From NCBI RefSeq assembly GCF_003368325.1, contig NZ_CP031466.1, positions 2,542,001 to 2,606,000 on the forward strand: a DNA stretch of 64,000 nucleotides. Direction: 5' to 3'. The notes below the pieces were generated by a model. That model was not told the DNA's origin. It ran no database searches and worked only from the letters and a program-made list of their open reading frames with translations. Within the stretch, counting starts at the first letter, position 1; each line of letters starts with the position of its first letter. Shown in pieces: positions 26,280 to 35,556 of the stretch. Source of the DNA: Paraburkholderia caffeinilytica. Its GTDB lineage: Bacteria; Pseudomonadota; Gammaproteobacteria; Burkholderiales; Burkholderiaceae. The position numbers and the translations under genes were made by a program.

Positions 26280-26870
26280 GTGCCGCAGGTAAAAAAAGCA
26301 GAAATTCGCGAGGCAATTTTGGCGTCGGCGTTCGCAGCATTCAGCCGCAAAGGCTATTCGGCGACCACGATGACAGAGATCGCGCGCGAGGCAGGGACCA
26401 CCGTGGCGAACCTGTATGTGTACTTCGATTCGAAACTGATCATCCTGTACGAGATCTATCAGCCGTGGCTGACGCGGCAACTACACGCGCTGCGCACCGA
26501 GGTGATGCTGCTGTCGAATCCGCGCAGCAAGATTCGCCGTATCATCTGCGGAATCTGGGCGGATATTCCGGCTGCCGATCATGCTTTCGCCAACTCGCTC
26601 ATCGACGCGCTGGCAACCGCGCCCGCAGACCTTCGCAAGCCGGTCAATCTGCTGCAGCCTGTCGAAGTGTTCGTGACGCAGCTTCTACTCGACTCGCTTC
26701 CGCCGGAACGGGCCGGCGTGGTCCATGGCGACTTGCTGTCTCACCTCATCTGGATGGCATTCGATGGATTCGTCATCAATCACCGTATCGGCGACGATCG
26801 CGACATCGACAAAATCTCGAGCATGATGGCCGACCTGCTGCTAGGCGAGCAGGAGTCGGAGGCGCGCTAG
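26280..26870 (+). CDS. TetR/AcrR family transcriptional regulator of the oxygenase block
   Basis: A 196-residue TetR repressor. Helix-turn-helix: EAILASAFAAFSRKGYSATTMTEIAREAGTTVANLYVYF. The C-terminal ligand domain is about 140 residues. GTG at 26280 is preferred, with AAGGAGG four bases upstream; the ATG at 26238 has no ribosome site and would add 14 residues. Identical-core palindromes flank the gene at 26135 and 26925, each overlapping a promoter that leads away or onward: the oxygenase operon on one side and the aromatic-acid transporter on the other. It probably represses both until an intermediate binds. Confidence 0.9.
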   Translation: MPQVKKAEIREAILASAFAAFSRKGYSATTMTEIAREAGTTVANLYVYFDSKLIILYEIYQPWLTRQLHALRTEVMLLSNPRSKIRRIICGIWADIPAADHAFANSLIDALATAPADLRKPVNLLQPVEVFVTQLLLDSLPPERAGVVHGDLLSHLIWMAFDGFVINHRIGDDRDIDKISSMMADLLLGEQESEAR

Positions 26871-26906
26871 CCGTTCATCCGCGACGAAGCGGAATTTTGA
26901 AAAACT

Positions 26907-26936
26907 TTGACAGCACACAAAAAAGAATGCCATTCT
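26907..26936 (+). promoter_or_regulatory. Promoter of the transporter/racemase unit with TetR-type operator
   Basis: TTGACA (26907-26912) followed by the perfect palindrome AGAATG-C-CATTCT (26924-26936) over the expected -10 position. Same GACAGCA promoter core and palindrome as at 26131-26171. Confidence 0.65.
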
Positions 26937-27105
26937 GTATTTAGGCTGCTGCTTTTAGTAGCCGGACGCCCTAATCGTCTGATTGTTCAAGGCGCAAGAC
27001 CTCGCTGCGGCGCACACTGAATCAGCGCTGGAGCGCGGATCGAACCTGCCGGACAATCAGGTGATCTGGCAATCAATGGCGTTACTATTTGCCTGAGGTG
27101 CTGGC

Positions 27106-28455
27106 ATGGCCGCAATCTCTGAAAGCGCGCAATTACGTTCGTTCAACCCGCCGTCCCGAACCACGTATCGGGTCCTGGTTCTGTGCTTCCTGACGATCGT
27201 CGCCGAGGGCTACGACATCGGCGTAATGGGAACGATCGTCCCGTCCCTGCTGAGCGATCCCGTCTGGAAGCTCACTCCGATGGAAATCGGCGCCATGGGT
27301 AGCGCCGCCCTGTTCGGCACCTTGTTTGGGTCGTATTTCATCAGCGTGATCAGCGACCTGGTCGGCAGAAAATTGCTGCTGATCAATTGTGTCGCCCTCT
27401 TCTCGCTGTCGATGCTCGGCGCAGCGTGGGCACCGACACCGTTCCTGTTCTCCGTCAGCCGGTTCATTGGCGGGCTCGGCCTTGGCGGAGTCATTTCGGC
27501 GGCGGCGGCGCTGACCGTCGAATATTCGCCGTCTGACAAGCGCAACCTGAATTTCGCGCTGATGTACTCGGGCTATTCGCTCGGTGCGTTGCTATCCGCG
27601 GTGATCGGCATTTTCTTTGTGCAATCGCACGGGTGGCGCTTCGTCGTTGCATTAGGAGCGAGCCCTCTGCTGGCGCTTCCTCTTCTCGTGTGGCTTCTGC
27701 CGGAATCACTCGACTTTCTGCTTGCGAAGGGCAAGGAAACTCAGGCGACGACTCTGGCCCGGCGCCTGGGTATCGATTCGTCCGTGTTTCAACGTGCAAG
27801 CCGCAACGTAGCGCCGAAACCCTCGCTTGACGCCGTGTTCCGCGAAGTGTTCTCGCCGCAGAATTGCTGGACAACGGTCTGTCTGTGGGTGGCGCAGGTT
27901 GCCGCCGTGCTGGTGATTTACGGTTTGGGAACGTGGCTGCCGCAGCTCATGCGCAAGCTCGGTTATGACCTCGGCTCGAGCCTGTCGTTTCTCGCGGTAT
28001 TCATGCTGTCGTCCGCATTGGGCGGCATCCTCATCGGTCAGATTAGCGACCGTCTGGGCGCGCGCAAAACCATCGTGGCGGGCTATATCATCGGCGCGCT
28101 CGCGGTGTGCGGCCTCACGCTCAAGGGAAGCCTGGTCTTCAACTATGCGCTCGTCGCACTCGCCGGCTTTGGCAGCATCGGCGTCGCGATGGTTCAGTTG
28201 GCCTTTATCGCAAACTTCTACCGTGCCCATGCGCGTGCCAGCGCGACCGGATGGGCCGTTGGCATTGGACGTTTCGGCGCGATGAGCGGTCCGATGGTCG
28301 GCGCCTGGCTCGCCGCGCACAACGTCGAAGTTCAGTGGAATTTCTACGCGTTTGCGGCCTCCGCACTCGTTGCCGCGCTGGCCATTGCTTTGACCGGCAA
28401 ACCGCGGTCACGGACGGCCCATGTCGACTCGTCGAGCGTTTCGCTGGAAGGTTGA
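27106..28455 (+). CDS. MFS transporter, aromatic acid:H+ symporter (AAHS) family
   Basis: A 449-residue twelve-helix transporter, the same length as PcaK/BenK. The GYDIGVMGTIVPSLL motif in helix 1 (the conserved Asp needed for aromatic acid transport), the loop signature SDLVGRKLLL and the mirrored SDRLGARKTI in the second half are all present. It should import an aromatic acid with protons. The promoter carries the TetR palindrome, so its substrate is probably the one consumed by the oxygenase operon on the other side of the regulator. Gene 28543 follows 87 bases later in the same direction. Confidence 0.92.
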   Translation: MAAISESAQLRSFNPPSRTTYRVLVLCFLTIVAEGYDIGVMGTIVPSLLSDPVWKLTPMEIGAMGSAALFGTLFGSYFISVISDLVGRKLLLINCVALFSLSMLGAAWAPTPFLFSVSRFIGGLGLGGVISAAAALTVEYSPSDKRNLNFALMYSGYSLGALLSAVIGIFFVQSHGWRFVVALGASPLLALPLLVWLLPESLDFLLAKGKETQATTLARRLGIDSSVFQRASRNVAPKPSLDAVFREVFSPQNCWTTVCLWVAQVAAVLVIYGLGTWLPQLMRKLGYDLGSSLSFLAVFMLSSALGGILIGQISDRLGARKTIVAGYIIGALAVCGLTLKGSLVFNYALVALAGFGSIGVAMVQLAFIANFYRAHARASATGWAVGIGRFGAMSGPMVGAWLAAHNVEVQWNFYAFAASALVAALAIALTGKPRSRTAHVDSSSVSLEG

Positions 28456-28542
28456 ATGGATTTGCAAAGCATGCGCGGCTTGCGCGGCAGACAGCATTGA
28501 AGAGCCGCACTCTTTCCCTGAATAGACCACGGAGACAAAGCG

Positions 28543-29337
28543 ATGAGCATCGGCATGGGGACCCTGGCGCGGATCGGTCATCTCTATCCGTCTGGAGGAC
28601 TCTGCGACTTCGAGGTTCAGTTGATGGCGCCCGAGGGCGTGCAGTTCGTGACAACGCGCCTGCCGTTCCGCGATACGTCACTCGAATCCGACACGAAGAT
28701 CATCGACAACCTTGAATACCATGCGGGCTTGCTCGCTGACGCGGAAGTCGATCTGATCGCGTTGAATTGCACGGCGGCAGGTGTGGTCAATGGCTCCGAG
28801 GCAATCACGCAGCGAATCACGGACGCGACGGGCATTGCCGCCGTGACAACGATCGATGCAGTACTCTCCGCTTTGGAAGCACTGTCGGCCTCAAGCATTG
28901 CGTTGCTGACGCCCTACCGGCAAGAGGTCGTATTGAAGGAAATAAGCTTTCTGCGCGGACACGGTATCGATGTCGTCGACCATGCAAGCCTGCCATGCCA
29001 GACTCCTTTGGAGCAGGCGGCCATCGCGCCGGAATCATGGCTCCATCTTGCGGCAGGAATGGCAGGCAGCTTTGACGCCTTATTGATCAGTTGCGCTGGA
29101 GTTCACGTCAGCCCGGTGATCGAGACGCTTGAAAACGAGGTGGGGGTTCCTGTCATCACGAGCAATGCCGCGCTGCTTTGGCATTGCCTGTGCCGGTTCG
29201 GAATTGTGGAGCGTCCCACGCGCTACGGCTCACTTCTCGCAAAGACCCTCGCCCGCGAACCGGTTCTGCCTGATGCGCGCGCCACGACTTTGCAAGAAGT
29301 ATCGGCGGCCGTGTCACGTGCGCAATGCACGATATAG
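28543..29337 (+). CDS. Asp/Glu racemase-superfamily protein, maleate isomerase or arylmalonate decarboxylase-like
   Basis: A 264-residue protein of the cofactor-free two-Cys superfamily. Cys76 (in ALNCTAAGVVNG) and Cys184 (in LISCAGVHVS) occupy the positions of the two catalytic cysteines of maleate cis-trans isomerase, whereas arylmalonate decarboxylase keeps only the second. A maleate/maleamate-type isomerisation is therefore the better guess. It has a GGAG ribosome site and follows the aromatic acid transporter under TetR control. Such an enzyme would convert a cis-diacid released by ring cleavage into fumarate. Confidence 0.75.
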   Translation: MSIGMGTLARIGHLYPSGGLCDFEVQLMAPEGVQFVTTRLPFRDTSLESDTKIIDNLEYHAGLLADAEVDLIALNCTAAGVVNGSEAITQRITDATGIAAVTTIDAVLSALEALSASSIALLTPYRQEVVLKEISFLRGHGIDVVDHASLPCQTPLEQAAIAPESWLHLAAGMAGSFDALLISCAGVHVSPVIETLENEVGVPVITSNAALLWHCLCRFGIVERPTRYGSLLAKTLAREPVLPDARATTLQEVSAAVSRAQCTI

Positions 29338-29407
29338 CTCGTTGGCGCGCGCCTCGCCACTGCGATAAAGCGCGCCTACCCAGCCGAAGCCGGCTAGACG
29401 CCACGCT

Positions 29408-30646
29408 TCAAACCGGCTTGCCTTCGCTGCTGGCCCAGTTGCGCATCAGCGTATTGCTCGGCAAGCTTGCGTCGATCAACTTCTTCGCGGTCTGGATTCC
29501 GGCGATCGGCAACCCGGTTGGATCGAGCACGCCGACCTGCACCAGCACCGACGCCTGATCCCAGTAGATGTGCTCGTTGTAAAGCTTGTCACCGCGAAAA
29601 TGAACGACGGCGAGCATGGGGATTTCGATGTACTTGCCCGTCGGCGCAAGACCCGGCAACAGCCAGTCGATTTCGCGATCGTGAGTCGCACAAAAAATAA
29701 ACTCGTCGACGAGGCGATCCGCGCCGATGGTCCGTGAAATCGGAATGAGCCGCGTATCGTCGGGATTGGCGTGGACGAAATGGTATTTGTAAAAGCGCTT
29801 GAGTTGATCGTGGCCAACGCCGCCCGTCATCGTCGGAATGTGATTGACGTACGGCTCGGCAATCATCGTGGGCAACACGGCGTCGACATCGCGCGTAGCG
29901 AACTCGTAGTAGCAGTGCAACTCCCACAACTCGTTCAGATCGTAGACAGGCCCGAGCACCTTGCGCAGCATCGCGAGCGTGCGCGAATAGGCCATCATCG
30001 CGGCCGGCTTGTCGAAGTGCTCGCGCTCCGGCGTGGCGAACGCGTGATCGCAACCGGCATAGAGATACTGCTCAATTCGCGGATTCGCGCGCAGCGCGGC
30101 CTGGATTTTCTCGCGCGTTGCCGGCGGGCACAGCGCATCATTGCCCGCAAAGTGGAACACCATCGGGCACTGAATCGACGGCACCTCCTGCAAGAATGCG
30201 TCCAGACCCACACCGTAGTAACTCGCAGCACAGTCGACATCGGTTCGCGCAGCGGCGAGCATCGCCAGTTTGCCGCCGAGACAATATCCGAGCGCACCGA
30301 CCTTGCCGGCCTGTTGCGGGAGCGCACGCAATGCCTTGATGGTCGACGCCACGTCCTGAACCGCGAGCGTGAGATCGAGCCGCTCGTTGTAGTCGAGCGC
30401 CGTGGCAAAGTCCTCCTCGCCATAGCCCAGATCCACGTGCGGCTTCATGCGCCAGAACAGATCCGGCACCAGCACCACATAGCCCTCTTCCGCGAAGCGA
30501 TCGGCCATGGATTTCATATATCCGTTGACGCCGAAAATTTCCTGCAACAAGACGAGGCCTGGCCCCGAACCTTGTTTGGGCTTCGCAAGATAAGCGGAAA
30601 ACGCCGCCCCGTTATCTGCGCTGATCTGAATGAACTCGCCGCTCAT
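29408..30646 (-). CDS. Dienelactone hydrolase fused to NTF2-like domain
   Basis: A 412-residue two-domain protein. Residues 1-230 are a dienelactone hydrolase alpha/beta-hydrolase: E36 in LLQEIFG, nucleophile C122 in GYCLGGK, D169 in HFAGNDALCPP and H200 in GCDHAFATPE, so the triad is complete. Residues about 235-400 form an NTF2/SnoaL-like domain (HCYYEFATRDVDAVLPTMIAEPYVNHIPT, then repeated strands). Dienelactone hydrolases open lactones in aromatic ring-fission pathways. The fused domain could be a second catalytic step, such as lactone isomerisation or dehydration. It is divergent from a LysR gene with a shared dyad box. Confidence 0.9.
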   Translation of the reverse strand: MSGEFIQISADNGAAFSAYLAKPKQGSGPGLVLLQEIFGVNGYMKSMADRFAEEGYVVLVPDLFWRMKPHVDLGYGEEDFATALDYNERLDLTLAVQDVASTIKALRALPQQAGKVGALGYCLGGKLAMLAAARTDVDCAASYYGVGLDAFLQEVPSIQCPMVFHFAGNDALCPPATREKIQAALRANPRIEQYLYAGCDHAFATPEREHFDKPAAMMAYSRTLAMLRKVLGPVYDLNELWELHCYYEFATRDVDAVLPTMIAEPYVNHIPTMTGGVGHDQLKRFYKYHFVHANPDDTRLIPISRTIGADRLVDEFIFCATHDREIDWLLPGLAPTGKYIEIPMLAVVHFRGDKLYNEHIYWDQASVLVQVGVLDPTGLPIAGIQTAKKLIDASLPSNTLMRNWASSEGKPV

Positions 30647-30712
30647 GATGGTTTCCCTTTCGTTCGCGCCTCCGACGTGCGTGAGGCGAGTTTAGGATCG
30701 GGTAGACTATTC

Positions 30713-30729
30713 GTCAAATTAATCAATTT
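30713..30729. promoter_or_regulatory. 17-bp dyad box, candidate LysR operator (copy 1)
   Basis: GTCAAATTAATCAATTT, with inner dyad AAATT-N4-AATTT, between the divergent hydrolase fusion gene and LysR gene. It is 16/17 identical to 56545-56561 upstream of the acyl-CoA ligase. Confidence 0.55.
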
Positions 30730-30745
30730 CTGTACATCGATAAAC

Positions 30746-31654
30746 ATGACTGATTTTGATAGGGTCGATCTGAACCTCTTGCGTGTATTCCTCGTGATCT
30801 TCGTGGAGCGCAGCCTGACACGCGCCGGACAGCAGCTCGGATTGTCGCAGCCGGCGGTCAGCTACGCGCTGGGACGTCTGCGATCCCTGTTCGACGATCC
30901 GCTATTCATCCGGTCGACCGAAGGCATGCTGCCGACTCCAAAGGCGGAACAACTCGCTGCGCCGCTCGGCCGCGCAATCGGGTCGATCCGCGAAACACTG
31001 GGCCATAGCGAACGATTCGATCCCGCTGCCAGCTCGCGCGAATTCAGGCTATCCATGTCCGATATCGGGGCCCAGGTGTTTCTCCCGCTCATCTGCGAGA
31101 AGTTGCAGCGCGTGGCGCCGCTGATCCGTATCGCGGCAGAGCAGGTGCCGCTCCCGGCGATCGAGGAAAGACTGCGGCTGGGCCAGCTCGACTTTGCGAT
31201 TGGGAATATGTCCGCCCTCAAGCGGGTGACGAATTCCGCGCTCCTCTTTCACGAGGAATACGCGTGCATGACACGCAAGCGGCCTGGACTGCCGGCGCGG
31301 CGTCTGTCGGAGAAAAAGTTTCTCGAGTTATCGCACGTGGCCGTGGCCTCGAGCGACAGCAGCCACGTGGAGATCGACGATGCGTTGCGCACGCGCGGTC
31401 TTCATCGGCGCATTGCTTTGCGTGTGCCTCATTTCACCGTGATTCCGCAAATCCTTCTGCGCACCGACTGGATGGTGACGCTGCCACGCGGGGTGGCGCG
31501 CGTGTTCAACGAATCGGGGCAATTCCTGATTTATCCGGTGCCGGTGGAGCTGCCGCACATTGCGTCCACCGTGTATTGGCATCCTTCGTTCGACGCCGAC
31601 GAGGGCAACCGCTGGTTTCGGGAGATGCTTGTGGAGACCTTGCATGTGGATTAG
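30746..31654 (+). CDS. LysR family transcriptional regulator (paralogue 1)
   Basis: A 302-residue LysR regulator of the NahR/NodD-like branch. The winged-helix start is DLNLLRVFLVIFVERSLTRAG, followed by LSQPAVSYALGRLRSLFDDPLFIR. The effector domain includes DFAIGNMSALKRV. It is clearly paralogous to the regulator at 50768-51676, sharing most residues across the first 170 positions. The ATG at 30746 is chosen because the family begins here; a longer open frame upstream is antisense to the hydrolase gene. It likely controls the divergent hydrolase through the dyad box. Confidence 0.92.
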   Translation: MTDFDRVDLNLLRVFLVIFVERSLTRAGQQLGLSQPAVSYALGRLRSLFDDPLFIRSTEGMLPTPKAEQLAAPLGRAIGSIRETLGHSERFDPAASSREFRLSMSDIGAQVFLPLICEKLQRVAPLIRIAAEQVPLPAIEERLRLGQLDFAIGNMSALKRVTNSALLFHEEYACMTRKRPGLPARRLSEKKFLELSHVAVASSDSSHVEIDDALRTRGLHRRIALRVPHFTVIPQILLRTDWMVTLPRGVARVFNESGQFLIYPVPVELPHIASTVYWHPSFDADEGNRWFREMLVETLHVD

Positions 31655-31766
31655 ATGATCCGCCCCGCTGGCGATCGATCTCCTGCATGCCGGAATTTTT
31701 TGCAATCGCCCTTGAAGAAAAGGGATAGATTACGGGCAAGCGGCGATCACGGTCAGCATGCGAGCA

Positions 31767-32543
31767 TCAACCTGTGTCTCCCCCGGCAACCGGCAACACG
31801 GTGCCGGTGATATAACCTGCCTCGTCCGAAGCGAGGAACAGAATTGGCGCGACTTGTTCGTCGATGCTGCCGTAGCGCTTCAAAAAGGTCGAATCGGTGA
31901 CCTGCTTGACCGCTTCGCCCATCCAGACTTTTTCCAGCTCGCTATCGCCGGCAGTATTGCGCGGGACGCGTCGCGGAGGCGCATCGGTCCCTCCTGGCGC
32001 GGTGGCGACCACACGGATGTTGTGCTCCGCGTACTCCATCGCCAGCGACTGCGTCACTGCGTTGACACCGCCCTTGGCCGCCGAATACGGCACGCGCCGG
32101 ATACCGCGCGTGGCATTCGAGGAAACGTTGACGATGGTCCCGCCACCACGCTCGAGCAGATGCGGCAACACGGCATGGCAGGCGTACAAGGTGGGCATCA
32201 GGGAGCGGCGAATTTCCGCATCGATCTGTGCAGGCTCAAACTCGGCGAACGGACGCATGCGAATGGCGCCACCGACACCATTGACCAGTATGTCGATGCC
32301 GCCAAACCTGCGAACAGCACAAGCCATCGCCGATGCCGCGCCTTCGTACGTCTCCAGGTCGGCCACGAAGCCGGCCGTGTCCGCGCCAGTCGCTTCGGCG
32401 GCAACGTCAGAGACGAAGTCGGCGCGGTCGACGAACAGCACCTTGCCGCCTTCCGCGGCTGCACGAAGCGCGACGGCGCGACCAATGCCCTGTGCGGCAC
32501 CGGTGACGACCATGACCTTACCGGCAAATCGTTGCGTGTTCAT
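31767..32543 (-). CDS. benD: BenD, dihydroxycyclohexadiene carboxylate dehydrogenase
   Basis: A 258-residue short-chain dehydrogenase that aromatises benzoate cis-diol to catechol with loss of CO2, producing NADH. The Rossmann motif is TGAAQGIGRA (residues 14-23), the catalytic Tyr153 and Lys157 are in VPYSAAKGG, and Ser141/142 precede. It ends the benABCD operon; its ATG overlaps the benC stop by four bases. The window holds no other gene able to take this role in the benzoate module. Confidence 0.93.
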   Translation of the reverse strand: MNTQRFAGKVMVVTGAAQGIGRAVALRAAAEGGKVLFVDRADFVSDVAAEATGADTAGFVADLETYEGAASAMACAVRRFGGIDILVNGVGGAIRMRPFAEFEPAQIDAEIRRSLMPTLYACHAVLPHLLERGGGTIVNVSSNATRGIRRVPYSAAKGGVNAVTQSLAMEYAEHNIRVVATAPGGTDAPPRRVPRNTAGDSELEKVWMGEAVKQVTDSTFLKRYGSIDEQVAPILFLASDEAGYITGTVLPVAGGDTG

Positions 32544-33562
32544 GCTGCCCTCGGTGCTGCGTTGGGAGTGAACTTCTCGTAGTGGAAGCTGTTGGGCTTC
32601 ACGCCGTTGTCGTCGAAGTGCTTACGCACTGCATCGACCATCGGCGGCGGCCCGCACAGATACACGTCGACGTCGCCATCATTGACGGCCTCCGCCGGCA
32701 TGTGCTGCGTCACCCAACCCTTGCGGGGATGGGTCGAATCCGCGTCGGCCACGACCGTGCTGTAGGTGAAATTCGGCAACCTCGCCACGTAGGCGTCGAT
32801 GGCATCGATCTGCACGAGGTCGAGGTCTCGCGTTACGCCATAAATCAGATGAACTTTCTGCTGTGAATTCGCGCGCGCCAGCACTTCCAGCATCGACAGG
32901 AACGGTGCCAGGCCGGTGCCGCCGGCGAGGAACAGCAGCGGCCGCTCCACCGCGCGCAGATAGAAGCTGCCGAGCGGGCCGGTCAGCTCCACTTTGTTGC
33001 CGGCCTGTGCGGAGTCGAGCCAGGTGCTCATCACGCCACCGGGAATCTTCTTGATCAGAAAACTGATTTTCGATTCGCCCGGCGCCGACGAAAAAGAATA
33101 TGAACGGTGCTGACCGCTGCCGGGAACGTCAATGTTGACGTACTGGCCCGGCAAGAACACAGGCGCGGCCGCATTCAGGTCCAATTCGAGCACGATAGCC
33201 GCATCGTTGTGCGGTTCGATTCTGGATACGGTGGCGACGAACTTGCTCTGCTCGGTTTTGCACGCAGTGGACGATGCCGGCACCGCAATCACACAGTCGC
33301 TTTCCGGCACCATCTGGCAGGTCAATACCAGGCCACTGTCCTTCTCGTCCTCGCTCAGCGCATCTTCGATGTAGTCGTCGCCCAGGTCGTAGCGCCCGCT
33401 CTCGGCGCGGCACTTGCAGGTACCGCACACGCCATCGGAGCAATCCATCGGCAGGTTGATCTTCGCGCGAAAGGCGGCATCAAGCACCTTCTCGCCCGCC
33501 TTGCATGTGACGAAGCGGGTCACGCCGTCTTCGAAATTCAGTGCAATGTTGTAGCTGGACAT
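32540..33562 (-). CDS. benC: BenC, benzoate 1,2-dioxygenase reductase
   Basis: A 340-residue iron-sulfur flavoprotein reductase. The N-terminal [2Fe-2S] domain has CSDGVCGTCKC and a distal Cys in LVLTCQM; an FAD domain with RSYSFSSAP and an NAD domain with LLFLAGGTGLAPF and VYLCGPPPMV follow. It delivers electrons from NADH to BenAB directly, without a separate ferredoxin. A start at 33562 has a GGAGG site; upstream codons in the same frame are not family-like. It overlaps benD by four bases. Confidence 0.95.
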   Translation of the reverse strand: MSSYNIALNFEDGVTRFVTCKAGEKVLDAAFRAKINLPMDCSDGVCGTCKCRAESGRYDLGDDYIEDALSEDEKDSGLVLTCQMVPESDCVIAVPASSTACKTEQSKFVATVSRIEPHNDAAIVLELDLNAAAPVFLPGQYVNIDVPGSGQHRSYSFSSAPGESKISFLIKKIPGGVMSTWLDSAQAGNKVELTGPLGSFYLRAVERPLLFLAGGTGLAPFLSMLEVLARANSQQKVHLIYGVTRDLDLVQIDAIDAYVARLPNFTYSTVVADADSTHPRKGWVTQHMPAEAVNDGDVDVYLCGPPPMVDAVRKHFDDNGVKPNSFHYEKFTPNAAPRAA

Positions 33563-33600
33563 CTTGCCTCCTGTACTTCTCATTTCCGCAGTGTTCGCGC

Positions 33601-34089
33601 TCAAACGTGATAAACGTCGAGTACCTGGCGGATGTAGTCGTCCTTCAGCACAATTCGCTTGCAGGAGATCAACAGTTCATCGTTGACTTTGCGCAGCGTC
33701 ACGAACATCGTGCCGAAGAATTGGTCGGTGGTTTTGTAACGGTGGCTGAGCGTGTTGAAGTTGTAGCGCACGTCCACTTCGTTCTCGCGCTCGGCCAGCA
33801 CTTCCACATTGGTGACGTTATGACTGGTTCGAGGTTCAGGCATCGAGGCGCCACTGCGTTCGGTCTTGATGCGGAACACGCGGTCTTCCAGGCCGCCACG
33901 GTCCGGGTAATACATCAACGAAATCTGACTCTCGTGGTCGTCGGTGAGCTGATCGTCGTCGTCCCACGCCGGCATCCAGTAAGTGACGTCCTCGGCATAG
34001 CAGGCCAGCCAGTCGTCCCACTGACGGTCATCGAGCAGGCGCGCTTCGCGGAACAGCACGGCGCAGATTGTCTGGTAATCGAAGCTCAT
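33601..34089 (-). CDS. benB: BenB, benzoate 1,2-dioxygenase small subunit
   Basis: A 162-residue NTF2-fold beta subunit of the ring-hydroxylating dioxygenase. [28 protein letters not shown] and the middle block HNVTNVEVL are those of benzoate, toluate and anthranilate dioxygenase beta subunits. It builds the alpha3beta3 hexamer with BenA. The ATG overlaps the benA stop by four bases. Confidence 0.95.
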   Translation of the reverse strand: MSFDYQTICAVLFREARLLDDRQWDDWLACYAEDVTYWMPAWDDDDQLTDDHESQISLMYYPDRGGLEDRVFRIKTERSGASMPEPRTSHNVTNVEVLAERENEVDVRYNFNTLSHRYKTTDQFFGTMFVTLRKVNDELLISCKRIVLKDDYIRQVLDVYHV

Positions 34090-35444
34090 GCCACTGCCTC
34101 CCCTTGTTCCTTTTTGAGCGCGTCGCGCATCACGTGTACCCAGTATTCGTGCTGGCACACGAACAAACCTTCGTCTTCGCTGCGCTCGCCCGAGATGAGC
34201 GGCTTCAGGCCCATGCTTTTCGCATTCGCGTCGGCGCCTTCGACCCACAACGGCGCCCCGCGCGAAAGATCGTTCCACGGCGCGGTAGTCCCGGCATAAC
34301 CGGCCTGGCAGGCGCGAAATTCTTCGAGATCGTCCGAGGTGCCCATGCCCGTGACATTGAAGAAGTCTTCATACTGGCGGATGCGGGTAGCCCGGTCGGC
34401 TGCGCTCTCGCCCTTTGGAGCGAAACAGAAGATGCTGACTTCCGTCTTGTCCACGCTGATTGGGCGCACCACGCGAATCTGCGTGCTGAACTGGTCCATC
34501 AGGAACACGTTCGGATACAGGCACAGGTTTCGAGTCTGGTTGACGATGAACTCTGCTTTTGCTTCGCCAACGCGTGCCTTGATTTCGTCGCGGTATTGAT
34601 AGACCGGCCGCACTTCCGGGTTCATCGTCCTGGTCCACAGCAGGATGTGACCGTGCTCGAACCCGTACACGCCGGCTACCGACTTGCTCCAGCTGTTCGC
34701 ATCCACGGCCTTGGTGCCATCGACCTTGCGCCGATCCATCGTCGCAGCGTAATTCCAGTGCACGGTGCTGACGTGGTAGCCGTCGCAGCCGTTCTCCATC
34801 TGCATCTTCCAGTTGCCGTCGTAGACGTACGAGGAATTGCCGCGCAACACTTCCAGCCCGTTCGGGGTCTGGTCGACGATCTGGTCGATGATGACCCTGG
34901 TCTCGCCGAGGTAGTCCTCCAGTGGAATCGCGTCCGCGTCGAGGCTGCCGAACAGAAAGCCGCGATAGCTCTGGAAGCGCGCGACTTTCTTCAGGTCATG
35001 CGAACCGTTGGTATTGAATTGCACCGGGTATTCGGTGGTCTTCACATCTTTCACTTTCAGCAGCTTGCCGGTGTTGGCGAAGCTCCAGCCATGGAACGGG
35101 CAGGTGAACGTTCCTTTGTTGCCGTGTTTTTTCCGGCACAGCATCGCGCCCTTGTGTGCGCAGGCGTTGATGACCGCGTGCAGTTCGCCATTCTTGTCGC
35201 GGGTGACAACCACCGGCTGGCGACCGATCCACGTGGTGTAGTAGTCGTTGTTGTTGGGGATCTGGCTTTCGTGCGCCAGGTACACCCAATTGCTCTCGAA
35301 GATATGTTTCATCTCGAGCTCGAACAGATCGGCGTTCGTGAAGATGTCGCGGCGGCAACGGAATACACCGTTTTGCCTGTCGTCCTGAACGGCGGTGTGC
35401 AGCAGTTCATCAAGTTGCGAGGCTTTGTCGATAATTGCAGACAT
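34086..35444 (-). CDS. benA: BenA, benzoate 1,2-dioxygenase large subunit
   Basis: A 452-residue alpha subunit of benzoate 1,2-dioxygenase. Rieske ligands are in [11 protein letters not shown] (C-x-H) and CPFHGWSF (C-x2-H); the mononuclear iron site is in [25 protein letters not shown] near the N-terminus and [15 protein letters not shown] are close to what I recall of BenA. It converts benzoate to the 1,2-cis-diol. The presence of BenD distinguishes the system from anthranilate dioxygenase, whose product needs no diol dehydrogenase. It is transcribed behind catA with a 112-base gap. Confidence 0.95.
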   Translation of the reverse strand: MSAIIDKASQLDELLHTAVQDDRQNGVFRCRRDIFTNADLFELEMKHIFESNWVYLAHESQIPNNNDYYTTWIGRQPVVVTRDKNGELHAVINACAHKGAMLCRKKHGNKGTFTCPFHGWSFANTGKLLKVKDVKTTEYPVQFNTNGSHDLKKVARFQSYRGFLFGSLDADAIPLEDYLGETRVIIDQIVDQTPNGLEVLRGNSSYVYDGNWKMQMENGCDGYHVSTVHWNYAATMDRRKVDGTKAVDANSWSKSVAGVYGFEHGHILLWTRTMNPEVRPVYQYRDEIKARVGEAKAEFIVNQTRNLCLYPNVFLMDQFSTQIRVVRPISVDKTEVSIFCFAPKGESAADRATRIRQYEDFFNVTGMGTSDDLEEFRACQAGYAGTTAPWNDLSRGAPLWVEGADANAKSMGLKPLISGERSEDEGLFVCQHEYWVHVMRDALKKEQGEAVA

Positions 35445-35556
35445 GAGTGCTCTCCCTACGCGTGCTCCAGGTTATGGAACACGCGCATCGGTATCGAAAG
35501 ATTCTTGCGAAGGATTGAGCGGCAGCAGTGCTACGACGTAGCGGCCGCGTCAGCGG

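Noticed and set aside
29771..30745. N-terminal extension of the LysR gene at 30746 by 325 codons
   Set aside because: The extra sequence is antisense to the dienelactone hydrolase fusion and not LysR-like.
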